52,935 nucleotides of DNA from an uncultured Lachnospiraceae bacterium (lineage in GTDB: Bacteria; Bacillota; Clostridia; Lachnospirales; Lachnospiraceae). A program made the translations under genes and the position numbers. The notes below the pieces were generated by a model. The model was not told the DNA's origin and did not search any database. It saw nothing but the letters and a program-made list of their open reading frames with translations. Positions 32,751 through 40,217 of the stretch are shown here, in pieces; the stretch's first letter is position 1, and the number at the start of each line of letters is the position of its first letter. The stretch lies in NCBI GenBank assembly GCA_900550285.1, contig URRW01000017.1, positions 1-52,935 on the forward strand, in the 5' to 3' direction.

Positions 32751-32793
32751 TGTATATTACCTGTATACTACTTGTATATTATTTGTATATTAC
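32750..32793 (+). repeat. Four tandem 11-bp repeats
   Basis: Units GTGTATATTAC, CTGTATACTAC, TTGTATATTAT and TTGTATATTAC are directly adjacent and share TGTATA-TA. The array begins at the last base of the integrase-remnant stop codon. One-helical-turn spacing suggests a set of protein-binding sites, for example integrase arm sites. Confidence 0.8.
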
Positions 32794-32849
32794 CGTTCTT
32801 TTTTCGCCCTGCTTTATGGAAATTATCGGAATATTCTTAAAATTAAGAA

Positions 32850-32878
32850 AAGCCCGGAAATTCAACCTTTCCGGGCTT
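32850..32878 (-). terminator. Intrinsic terminator of gdhA
   Basis: Perfect 11-bp stem AAGCCCGGAAA/TTTCCGGGCTT, followed on the minus strand by TTCTTAATTTT; 12 bases past the gdhA stop. Confidence 0.85.
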
Positions 32879-32890
32879 CCATTTATCCTC

Positions 32891-34225
32891 TTATACGATT
32901 CCCTGGGCGTTCATCGCCTCTACGACCTTTTCAAAGCCTGCGATATTTGCGCCGACCACATAGTTTCCTGCAAATCCGTATTTCTTTGCCGCGTTGTCCA
33001 GATTATGGAAAATATTTACCATGATCTGCTGCAGCTTTGCGTCCACCTCTTCAAAGGTCCAGCTTAAGCGCTCGCTGTTCTGGCTCATCTCCAGCGCGCT
33101 TGTCGCCACGCCGCCTGCGTTTGCCGCCTTGCCGGGAACAAACAGCACGCCGTTTTTCTGCAGATACTCCGTCGCTTCCAGCGTTGTCGGCATGTTCGCG
33201 CCCTCGCAGACCGCCTTTACGCCGTTTGTCACAAGGCCTTCCGCATCGGAAAGCTGCAGCTCGTTCTGGGTCGCGCACGGCAGCGCAATGTCCGCCTTCA
33301 CGCTCCAGACGCCCTTGCCGGAATGATATTCCGCATTCGGACGGTAGGCGGTATATTCAGACAGCCTCGCCCGCTTTACTTCCTTGATCTCTTTTAATGC
33401 CGCAAGATCGATGCCGTCGGGATCATACACCCATCCGGTCGAATCCGATGCAGTCACCGGCTTTGCGCCCATCTGGTACGCCTTCTCGATCGCATAGATC
33501 GCCACATTGCCCGCGCCGGATACGATAATCGTCTTTCCTGCGATGTCGATGCCGTTTTCTTTTAACATTTCGCGCGTCATGTATAACAGACCGTATCCCG
33601 TCGCCTCTTTTCTTGCCAAAGAGCCGCCGTAGGTCAGCCCTTTTCCGGTCAGCACGCCCTCGTATACGTTGCGGATCCGCTTATACTGTCCGTACAGATA
33701 GCCGATCTCACGCGCGCCCACGCCGATGTCGCCCGCCGGAACGTCCGTATCCGCACCGATATGGCGGTACAGCTCCGTCATAAAGCTCTGGCAGAACGCC
33801 ATCACTTCCCGGTCGGATTTTCCTTTCGGGTCAAAATCGCTGCCGCCCTTGCCGCCGCCGATCGGCAGGCCCGTCAGGGAGTTTTTGAATACCTGCTCAA
33901 AGCCCAGGAATTTGATGATTCCCAGATTTACCGAAGGATGGAAACGCAGACCGCCCTTGTAAGGTCCGATGGCGCTGTTAAACTGTACGCGGAAACCCGT
34001 ATTTACCTGAACCTGTCCCCGATCGTCCACCCAGGGCACGCGGAAAATGATCTGTCTTTCCGGATTGGTGATCCGTTCCAGAACGGCGTTTTTGCGGAAC
34101 TCGTCCTCGTTTGCCTCCACAACAGCCCTCAGCGATTCCAGAACTTCCTTTACTGCCTGATGGAACTCGGGCTGCGCCGGGTTTTTCTCTACAACCTGCG
34201 CGATGACCTCATCAACATATGACAT
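32891..34225 (-). CDS. gdhA: NADP-type glutamate dehydrogenase
   Basis: 444 residues, the hexameric short form. GLPIGGGKGGSDFDPKGKS carries the catalytic Lys and glycine-rich loop; GPYKGGLRFHPSVN, PAGDIGVGAREIGYL and IIVSGAGNVAIYAIEKA (dinucleotide fold) are conserved. It interconverts 2-oxoglutarate plus ammonia and glutamate. The ATG at 34225 has AAGGAGG 8 nt upstream and is preferred over an ATG 21 bases earlier. Single-gene unit with its own promoter and terminator. GATC is frequent here, unlike in the block to the left. Confidence 0.97.
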   Translation of the reverse strand: MSYVDEVIAQVVEKNPAQPEFHQAVKEVLESLRAVVEANEDEFRKNAVLERITNPERQIIFRVPWVDDRGQVQVNTGFRVQFNSAIGPYKGGLRFHPSVNLGIIKFLGFEQVFKNSLTGLPIGGGKGGSDFDPKGKSDREVMAFCQSFMTELYRHIGADTDVPAGDIGVGAREIGYLYGQYKRIRNVYEGVLTGKGLTYGGSLARKEATGYGLLYMTREMLKENGIDIAGKTIIVSGAGNVAIYAIEKAYQMGAKPVTASDSTGWVYDPDGIDLAALKEIKEVKRARLSEYTAYRPNAEYHSGKGVWSVKADIALPCATQNELQLSDAEGLVTNGVKAVCEGANMPTTLEATEYLQKNGVLFVPGKAANAGGVATSALEMSQNSERLSWTFEEVDAKLQQIMVNIFHNLDNAAKKYGFAGNYVVGANIAGFEKVVEAMNAQGIV

Positions 34226-34304
34226 AAAGCTTTCCTCCTTGACCAAAGTTTTTCCGTTTCAAAAAACGGCGTGAGCAAATATCCGTCCTTTGTTCACTGA
34301 GGGT

Positions 34305-34333
34305 ATTATATACCGATTGTTTTATGCGCGCAA
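34305..34333 (-). promoter_or_regulatory. Promoter of gdhA
   Basis: On the minus strand TTGCGC (34333-34328), 17-nt spacer, TATAAT (34310-34305). Confidence 0.75.
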
Positions 34334-34388
34334 GCACTTTATCACACTAATACGCAAAAAATGCGGCAATTTTCTGAAAGCCCTGCGC

Positions 34389-34820
34389 TCACAGGTATTT
34401 TTTCAGCTCCCGGATGTTGTTTTCCTCAAAATCCATCAGCTCCTTTGCAAGCTCCACGGCATTCCCCTGCGCCTGATCGTTGTGGTTCATGGATTTCCAA
34501 AGGCTCGTCAGCCCCATATTGCTGCCTCGGATGAGCATTTCCGCCACATGGCTCGTGGAAGAGTTTACAAGCGTATTCCCCTGGATCGACGCCGTCAGCA
34601 TGATCTGCTCCACCTTATTGACCGGATCCGGCGTCTGCTTTCCCGCCAGAAGCTGCGCCCTTGCCCGGTCGTGGATCTCCCCGTATTTAAAGGATTCCCG
34701 CGCAAGCTGCAGGGCAAGCGAATCGTCGTAGACCTTGCCGTTGATCACCTCCAGCGCGTGAAGCCCCATTTCCGTATTTTTCTGAATTTCCCGAAGCAGC
34801 GCCACATCGTCTTTTTTCAC
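34389..34820 (-). CDS. Conserved helical-bundle protein, ferritin-like in pattern
   Basis: 143 residues from a GTG start with GGAGGG 4-5 nt upstream. The sequence is nearly all helix and includes the segments TEMGLHALEVI, NSSTSHVAEMLIRGSNMGL and DFEENNIRELKKYL. This pattern is familiar in a conserved clostridial protein group of about 140 residues predicted to form a four-helix bundle; no function is established and the usual diiron Glu/His set of ferritins is not obvious. It follows a terminator hairpin directly upstream, so it has either its own promoter or read-through. Confidence 0.75.
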   Translation of the reverse strand: MKKDDVALLREIQKNTEMGLHALEVINGKVYDDSLALQLARESFKYGEIHDRARAQLLAGKQTPDPVNKVEQIMLTASIQGNTLVNSSTSHVAEMLIRGSNMGLTSLWKSMNHNDQAQGNAVELAKELMDFEENNIRELKKYL

Positions 34821-34864
34821 ATGATCCCTCCATTCTAAAAGATGCGCGCCTTGGCGCATATTAA

Positions 34865-34896
34865 AAAACCGGAGGCACATAAATGCCTCCGGTTTT
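34865..34896 (-). terminator. Terminator of the SH3 membrane protein gene
   Basis: Thirteen-bp stem AAAACCGGAGGCA/TGCCTCCGGTTTT with a 6-nt loop, followed on the minus strand by a T-rich end. It lies 60 bases after the SH3 gene and overlaps the leader of the next gene. Confidence 0.8.
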
Positions 34897-34956
34897 AATA
34901 TTCCCGTTTTCCAAAAAACTATGCTTTTTTAAGCGGTTTCAAAATTGCTTTGCAGT

Positions 34957-36258
34957 TTATTTCAAGACCTTCAAAACCTCGGTCTTTACATAGCCGGTCT
35001 GTCCGTTATATTTTACCCTCGTCCAGCCGTCCGCCTGCTGCATCACGATTTCCAGCGTTTCACCGGGGAATGCGGTTCCGACCTTATCCGCCGTCTCGCT
35101 GCAGGATTTGCGGATGTTGACCGTCTCTGCCACCTTGATCTTACCCGTCGCAGGAAGCGCTGCGTCCGCGCTTCCGGATCCGTTGGAAGCGGTATCCTGA
35201 TCTGCGCTGTCCTCATCCTGCTGGGCTTGCTCTGTCCCAGCTTCGCTGTCCTGCCCGGAAGGCTCAGAAGCTTCCGGCGCTTCTTCTACCGTTTCCAGAA
35301 ACTCCGACTTGATATAGCCTTCCTTGCCGTCATATTCCACCTTCGACCAGCCGTTTGCCTTCGCTTCCAGAAGCGTCAGCTCATCCCCTGCCGCTACCTT
35401 GCCGATACGCTCCGCCTGCTCGCTGTCAGAAGCGCGGACATTTACCACATCGGTTGCGCGGACCTTGCCGCCGCCTGCCGTCGGCGCATCTTCCGTCTCT
35501 GCCGTTTCCTCCTGCGTCTGGGACTCCGCCTGACCGAGCGCCTCGCCGACCTCTACCTGCAGATCCTCTTTCAGCTGCGCCAGATAATTGTTCAGATTCT
35601 CGTCCTGCATGACCGCTTCATTAAATACAACCTGAACCCGGTTCATCAGGTCGATCACATCGTCCTGTGCGGAAACCTCCTCCACATAGGCGTTGACCTT
35701 TTCATCCACATCGCCCTCATAAATATAAAGGCTTCCGTCTTCTCTGGGATAAACCAGATACGGGCTGATCCCCGGGACCGCCGTATCCAGATCCTTGAAT
35801 TTTACTTCATAATAAGCATAAACGATATAAGAGCCGTCAGCCGGGCCGGGCTTTGTATAACATACGATGTTCTGGTAATGCTCGATATGGCCGCTCATTT
35901 TTTCCAGATAGATCTGTGTATCCTCGTCGTAGGTATTCACGATCGCGTTCAGCGTCTCCATATCGCCGTCAGCCGCCGCCTGATAATACCGCTGCAAAAG
36001 CTCGTTTACCTCGGGAACCGCGTTTTCTTCCAGCGCAACGACCTCTGCCGCCGTATCCGTGCCGGACGCCGTCTCCTCCGAAACGGTCTGCGTCCCGGTC
36101 TGGACATTCCCTGCAGACGCAGGCTTCGTCCCTTTTCCCACAAAAATGCCGATCCCTACCGCCGCTGCGATCACAATTACCGCTGCACCGCCGCCGATCA
36201 GCGTCTGTTTTTTATTTTTTTGAAAGAACTCAAGAAATTTTTGCTTCTTTTCGCCCAT
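34957..36258 (-). CDS. Membrane-anchored SH3-domain protein
   Basis: 433 residues. A basic start (MGEKKQKFLEFFQKNKKQ) leads to one membrane helix (LIGGGAAVIVIAAAVGIGIFVG). The extracellular part has a folded region of about residues 70-230 (YYQAAADGDMETLNAIVNTY, YTKPGPADGSYIVYAYYEVKF region) and two SH3b domains (about 265-325 and 370-433, with VVNVRASDSEQAERIGKV and VNIRKSCSETADKVGTAF) joined by an acidic, Gln/Ser-rich linker. It probably binds the cell wall. No enzymatic domain is recognised. AAAGG lies about 10 nt before the ATG. It begins 70 bases after the tRNA-Arg gene and may be read from the same promoter. Confidence 0.8.
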   Translation of the reverse strand: MGEKKQKFLEFFQKNKKQTLIGGGAAVIVIAAAVGIGIFVGKGTKPASAGNVQTGTQTVSEETASGTDTAAEVVALEENAVPEVNELLQRYYQAAADGDMETLNAIVNTYDEDTQIYLEKMSGHIEHYQNIVCYTKPGPADGSYIVYAYYEVKFKDLDTAVPGISPYLVYPREDGSLYIYEGDVDEKVNAYVEEVSAQDDVIDLMNRVQVVFNEAVMQDENLNNYLAQLKEDLQVEVGEALGQAESQTQEETAETEDAPTAGGGKVRATDVVNVRASDSEQAERIGKVAAGDELTLLEAKANGWSKVEYDGKEGYIKSEFLETVEEAPEASEPSGQDSEAGTEQAQQDEDSADQDTASNGSGSADAALPATGKIKVAETVNIRKSCSETADKVGTAFPGETLEIVMQQADGWTRVKYNGQTGYVKTEVLKVLK

Positions 36259-36312
36259 TTTCCCACAACCTTTATCAATGCCTGAATTTGCCAGTTACCT
36301 GTATAAAAAACG

Positions 36313-36444
36313 AGAGTGATGCAGAAATGCAACCGACAGGAATCGAACCTGCATTAAAGGCGTCGGAGGCCTTCGTTCTATCCGTTAGACTACGGTTGCA
36401 TATATAATATCCGAAGATATTACAACTTTGTTACGCATCACTCT
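36313..36444 (-). repeat. 10-bp inverted repeat enclosing the tRNA-Arg gene
   Basis: AGAGTGATGC (36313-36322) and GCATCACTCT (36435-36444) pair perfectly around the tRNA. The promoter at 36450-36478 would start RNA at about 36443, so the 5' end of the precursor would pair with sequence just before the run TCGTTTTTT on the minus strand. It could act as a closing stem for processing or termination. Confidence 0.6.
36328..36399 (-). tRNA. tRNA-Arg (anticodon CCG)
   Basis: 72 nt. Acceptor stem GCAACCG/CGGTTGC, anticodon stem AAGGC/GCCTT with loop CTCCGAC, giving anticodon CCG (reads CGG codons), and T arm GCAGG-TTCGATT-CCTGT. The discriminator base is A and CCA is not encoded. The D stem has one imperfect pair. 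Confidence 0.93.
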
Positions 36445-36449
36445 GGCTT

Positions 36450-36478
36450 ATAATAGCACAGCTTTCCGGCGTTGTCCA
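36450..36478 (-). promoter_or_regulatory. Promoter of tRNA-Arg
   Basis: On the minus strand TGGACA (36478-36473), 17-nt spacer, TATTAT (36455-36450). Confidence 0.65.
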
Positions 36479-36536
36479 GCCCTTTTTTCAAAAAAGTGTG
36501 CGTCCCGGCGCGTCGGCGGCGGGCACGGCGGTAAAA

Positions 36537-36583
36537 AACGCCGGAAGTAAAAACCGCGCAGCCGCGTTTCCCCTTCCGGCGTT
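36537..36583 (-). terminator. Terminator of the GGDEF gene
   Basis: Eleven-bp stem AACGCCGGAAG/CTTCCGGCGTT with an inner hairpin, followed on the minus strand by a T6 run. Confidence 0.8.
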
Positions 36584-36607
36584 CCTTCTCTTCTTTATCC
36601 GATTTCC

Positions 36608-37537
36608 TTATGATCTGCCCGCCAAAAGCCCGTGCTCCAGCCGCTCCCTGTAGCCCGCCTCATGCTTGACCGCCAGCTTATTGTAAAACATCTCGTACTG
36701 CGCCTCGGAATAGCACTGGGAAAAGGCTTCTTCTACGTTCGTCCGGTAAACAAGCCCCACAGCCAGCGACGGCGCAAGCACGGCGTCCTCATACGTCCTG
36801 CACGCCTCCTGAATGCGGCTTACAAACTGCTCCGCCTCCTGTTCGGAAGGATTCGGGATCACGATCCCGAACTCGTCCCCGTCCATACGCCCGATCACAT
36901 AGCTCTCCTGCGCCTCCCTGCGGATCAGCAGTGCGATGGTCCGGATCAGCCTGTCGCTCTCCTCGTTCCCGAAATGGTCATACACAAATTTCCAGTCGTT
37001 GATATTGGCGCAGATCACCGCCGCAGGGGCAGTCTCCTCCATCTCCTTTAAGCGGCTCTCATAATACGTCCGGTTCAGCACGCCGGTCAGCGCGTCCTCA
37101 TGCTCCCCGCGCTTTGCCCGGTACGCCTCCTGCTCCTGCCTTGCTTCCAGCTCGTCTGCATAGATCGCCGTCTCCCGGTACAGATAATGGTTCTCGCACA
37201 GCCCCGCATATAAGTCTGCCGCATGGTCAAGCAGCCGCTCTGCCAGCGCCCGGTCTGCCGCCCCATCCGTCCTGGCATACAGATGACCGACCGTCCTGTT
37301 CTGCACCCGGATCTTTCTGCCCGGCTCATTTACCACATCCGGCACAAAGCCGTCAAAATCCCCGACCGCAACGGCAGTCTCCCCATGCCGCTGCGTCAGC
37401 AGCACCTCGATCCCTGCCAGACTGCACAGATCCGTTAAATACGCCTCTACCTTATCCAGATCCAGCAGGTTTTCCAGACTGTAGCCCTTCACATCCTCCC
37501 TCAAACGATCCTGAAACGTCTTTGCCGCATATTCCAT
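36608..37537 (-). CDS. GGDEF-domain protein (possible diguanylate cyclase)
   Basis: 309 residues. The N-terminal 130 residues have no named domain that I recognise and no membrane helix; a coiled region around residues 120-140 (LEARQEQEAYRAKRGE) precedes a GGDEF domain opening DALTGVLNRTYYE. The active-site turn reads RMDGDEFGIV, with Asp in place of the first Gly, a change tolerated in some active cyclases (other first-position variants are known) but also seen in degenerate sensors. No RxxD inhibitory site is evident. It would make or bind c-di-GMP. GGAG lies before the ATG; own promoter and terminator. Confidence 0.85.
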   Translation of the reverse strand: MEYAAKTFQDRLREDVKGYSLENLLDLDKVEAYLTDLCSLAGIEVLLTQRHGETAVAVGDFDGFVPDVVNEPGRKIRVQNRTVGHLYARTDGAADRALAERLLDHAADLYAGLCENHYLYRETAIYADELEARQEQEAYRAKRGEHEDALTGVLNRTYYESRLKEMEETAPAAVICANINDWKFVYDHFGNEESDRLIRTIALLIRREAQESYVIGRMDGDEFGIVIPNPSEQEAEQFVSRIQEACRTYEDAVLAPSLAVGLVYRTNVEEAFSQCYSEAQYEMFYNKLAVKHEAGYRERLEHGLLAGRS

Positions 37538-37583
37538 AATTACCCCGCTCCTTCCGCCATTTTGAGCTGTTTCTCTATAGCAG

Positions 37584-37612
37584 ATTATAGTCTCTGCCCG
37601 TCCCTTTGTCCA
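37584..37612 (-). promoter_or_regulatory. Promoter of the GGDEF gene
   Basis: On the minus strand TGGACA (37612-37607), 17-nt spacer, TATAAT (37589-37584). Divergent from the ABC-F promoter 30 bases away. Confidence 0.7.
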
Positions 37613-37640
37613 GCAAAATGTGCCGCTCCCGATTTTAGGC

Positions 37641-37668
37641 TTGAAAAATATTTTATTTTCTGTACAAT
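37641..37668 (+). promoter_or_regulatory. Promoter of the ABC-F gene
   Basis: TTGAAA (37641-37646), 16-nt spacer, TACAAT (37663-37668), followed by AAAGGAA and ATG at 37726. Confidence 0.75.
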
Positions 37669-37725
37669 AGGTAAGGATATGAATTTCACCCGGTTTTCAT
37701 TTTTAAATAAGAAAGGAATTCAACT

Positions 37726-39363
37726 ATGATCAGTGCAAACAACGTAACGCTGCGCCTCGGCAAAAAGGCGCTGTTTGAAGACGTGAATATCAAGTTTACC
37801 GAAGGCAACTGCTACGGCCTGATCGGCGCCAACGGCGCCGGCAAGTCCACCTTTTTAAAAATCCTGTCCGGCAAGCTGGAAACGACCAGCGGCGATGTTG
37901 TGATCACGCCCGGCCAGCGTCTTTCCGTGCTGGAGCAGGATCATTTCAAATATGACGAATACACGGTCATGGATACGGTCATCATGGGCAACGCCCGCCT
38001 TTATGAGATCATGAAGGAAAAGGACGCGATCTATGCAAAAGAGGATTTCACAGACGAGGACGGCATCCGCGCCTCCGAGCTGGAAGCGGAATTTGCCGAA
38101 ATGGACGGCTGGAACGCAGAATCCGACGCCGCGACCCTTTTAAACGGTCTGGGCATCGACACCTCCCTTCATTATTCCATGATGGGCGATTTAAAGGGCA
38201 GTGAAAAGGTCAAGGTGCTTTTGGCGCGCGCGCTGTTTGGCAATCCCGACATCCTGCTTTTGGACGAGCCGACCAACCATCTGGATCTGGACGCGATCGC
38301 ATGGCTGGAGGAGTTTTTGATCAACTTTGAAAATACGGTCATCGTCGTATCCCACGACCGCTATTTCTTAAATAAGGTATGTACCCATACGGCGGACATC
38401 GATTACGGCAAGATCACCCTTTATGCCGGCAACTATGATTTCTGGTACGAGTCCAGCCAGCTTCTGATCAAGCAGATGAAGGAAGCCAACCGCAAAAAAG
38501 AGGAAAAGATCAAGGAGCTGCAGGAATTTATTTCCCGTTTCTCCGCAAACGCTTCCAAATCCAAGCAGGCGACTTCCAGAAAGCGCGCCCTTGAAAAGAT
38601 CCAGTTAGACGACATCAAGCCCTCCAGCCGCAAATACCCTTACATCGACTTCCGCCCCGACCGCGAGATCGGAAACGAAGTGCTTTGCGTGGACGGCCTG
38701 ACCAAAACCGTAAACGGCGTAAAGGTGCTGGACAACATTTCCTTTATCGTAGGCCACAATGATAAGATCGCCTTTGTCGGCGGCAACGAGCTTGCAAAAA
38801 CGACGCTGTTCCAGATCCTTGCCGGCGAATTGGAACCCGATTCCGGCAGCTACAAATGGGGCGTGACTACCTCTCAGGCATATTTCCCGAAGGATCCTGC
38901 CGCAGAGTTTGACTGCGACGACACGATCGCGGACTGGCTGACCGGCTACTCTCCCGTCAAGGACGCCACCTACGTGCGCGGCTTCCTCGGCAGAATGCTG
39001 TTTGCGGGCGAGGACGGCGTGAAAAAAGTAAAGGTGCTCTCCGGCGGCGAAAAGGTACGCTGCCTGCTCTCCAAAATGATGATCTCCGGCGCAAACTGCC
39101 TGATCCTCGACGAGCCTACGAACCATCTGGACATGGAATCCATCACAGCGCTCAACAACGGGCTGATCAAGTTCCCCGGCGTTGCGCTCTTTGCCTGCCA
39201 CGACCATCAGTTCGTGCAGACCACCGCAAACCGCATTATGGAGATCCTCCCCGACGGTTCTTTGATCGACAAGATCACAACCTACGACGAATATCTGGAA
39301 AGCGATGAAATGGCAAGAAAACGCACCGTTTACACCGCGGACAGAGAGGACGATGAAAATTGA
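37726..39363 (+). CDS. ABC-F family ATPase (YbiT-like)
   Basis: 545 residues with two ATPase domains and no membrane helices, as in ribosome-acting ABC-F proteins. Domain 1 has Walker A GLIGANGAGKSTF and DEPTNHLDLD; its signature is LKGSEKVKVL, not LSGGQ. Domain 2 has the signature LSGGEKVRC and DEPTNHLDME, but its Walker A reads GGNELAKTTL, with Ala replacing the Gly before Lys. The charged linker (residues about 245-290, KQMKEANRKKEEK) corresponds to the P-site tRNA-interacting arm. Similar paired changes are typical of the YbiT-like branch. It probably acts in translation, but antibiotic protection is not indicated. First gene of ABC-F-PHP-HAD. Confidence 0.92.
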   Translation: MISANNVTLRLGKKALFEDVNIKFTEGNCYGLIGANGAGKSTFLKILSGKLETTSGDVVITPGQRLSVLEQDHFKYDEYTVMDTVIMGNARLYEIMKEKDAIYAKEDFTDEDGIRASELEAEFAEMDGWNAESDAATLLNGLGIDTSLHYSMMGDLKGSEKVKVLLARALFGNPDILLLDEPTNHLDLDAIAWLEEFLINFENTVIVVSHDRYFLNKVCTHTADIDYGKITLYAGNYDFWYESSQLLIKQMKEANRKKEEKIKELQEFISRFSANASKSKQATSRKRALEKIQLDDIKPSSRKYPYIDFRPDREIGNEVLCVDGLTKTVNGVKVLDNISFIVGHNDKIAFVGGNELAKTTLFQILAGELEPDSGSYKWGVTTSQAYFPKDPAAEFDCDDTIADWLTGYSPVKDATYVRGFLGRMLFAGEDGVKKVKVLSGGEKVRCLLSKMMISGANCLILDEPTNHLDMESITALNNGLIKFPGVALFACHDHQFVQTTANRIMEILPDGSLIDKITTYDEYLESDEMARKRTVYTADREDDEN

Positions 39364-40217
39364 ACTGCGTAGACTTACACGTTCATTCCAACAAATCAGA
39401 CGGCAGCTTCACCCCCGCCGAGGTGGTGGGGCTCGCCGCCCAAAAAGGGCTTTCCGCCTTTGCCCTGACAGACCATGACACCACCGCCGGCGTAAAGGAG
39501 GCGGTTGCCGCCGGTCTGCAAAGGGGCATCGAAGTCATTCCCGGCATTGAATTTTCAACGGAATATTATGGAAAGGACATCCATATCGTCGGCCTTTTTA
39601 TCGACGAGGACGCCCCCGCGTTCCAGTCGCAGATCCACCGTTTCGTGGAAGCCCGCGTGGAGCGCAACGAAAAAATGTGCGCCCGCCTTGCCGCCGACGG
39701 CATCGACATCAGCTATGCAAAGCTCGTGGAAGCCTTTCCGGAATCCGTCATCACAAGAGGACACTATTCCCGCTATCTGCTTGATCACGGCTACGTCAAA
39801 AGCCTTCCCGAAGCCTTCGACCGCTATCTGGGCGACCACACCAAATATTTTGTCCCCCGTGAAAAAATCTCGCCCGCGCAGGCGGTTTCCCTCATTCTGG
39901 ACGTAAAAGGCATACCGGTACTCGCGCATCCCACCCTTTATCATATGGGACGGGAAAACCTGACGACCCTCGTGCGCCATCTGGCAAAATCGGGGCTTGT
40001 GGGAATCGAAGCGATTTACTCGACCTATTCTGCCGGGGAGGAACGGGAAATGCGCCAACTGGCATCCCATTACGGACTGCTCGTTTCCGGCGGCTCCGAT
40101 TTTCACGGAAAAAGCAAGCCCGGCCTGGAAATCGGCACCGGCTACGGAAAGCTTTTCATCCCGGAGGATGTGCTCACTGCCTTCAAAGAAAAGCGAAAGG
40201 AGCTGTTCCATGTCTGA
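39360..40217 (+). CDS. PHP-domain phosphoesterase (RnaM/YciV-like)
   Basis: 285 residues. PHP metal motifs: DLHVHSNKSDGSF (HxH), ALTDHDTTAG (DH), PGIEFSTEYYG (Glu), the inserted helical region, VLAHPTLYH and GGSDFHGKSKPG (DxH). It matches the 3',5'-nucleoside bisphosphate phosphatase / 5'-to-3' RNA exonuclease group (YciV, RNase AM). The start is TTG at 39360, sharing TTGA with the ABC-F stop; AGAGGA is about 9 nt upstream. An annotator might choose a later codon, but HVHS needs this start. Confidence 0.9.
   Translation: MNCVDLHVHSNKSDGSFTPAEVVGLAAQKGLSAFALTDHDTTAGVKEAVAAGLQRGIEVIPGIEFSTEYYGKDIHIVGLFIDEDAPAFQSQIHRFVEARVERNEKMCARLAADGIDISYAKLVEAFPESVITRGHYSRYLLDHGYVKSLPEAFDRYLGDHTKYFVPREKISPAQAVSLILDVKGIPVLAHPTLYHMGRENLTTLVRHLAKSGLVGIEAIYSTYSAGEEREMRQLASHYGLLVSGGSDFHGKSKPGLEIGTGYGKLFIPEDVLTAFKEKRKELFHV

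Noticed and set aside
32750..32793. 11-bp repeats considered as a CRISPR array
   Set aside because: Units are adjacent with no spacers and far too short. The 40-bp repeats at 12741 also lack spacers. No cas genes were seen.
34945..36285. Long open frame of about 446 codons on the plus strand
   Set aside because: It is antisense to the SH3 membrane protein; its product is Arg/Leu/Ile-rich without domain pattern, whereas the minus strand encodes clear SH3b repeats.
38605..39207. Long open frame of 200 codons antisense to the ABC-F gene
   Set aside because: The opposite strand has complete ATPase motifs; the antisense product has no recognisable family or ribosome site. High-GC codon bias creates such frames.
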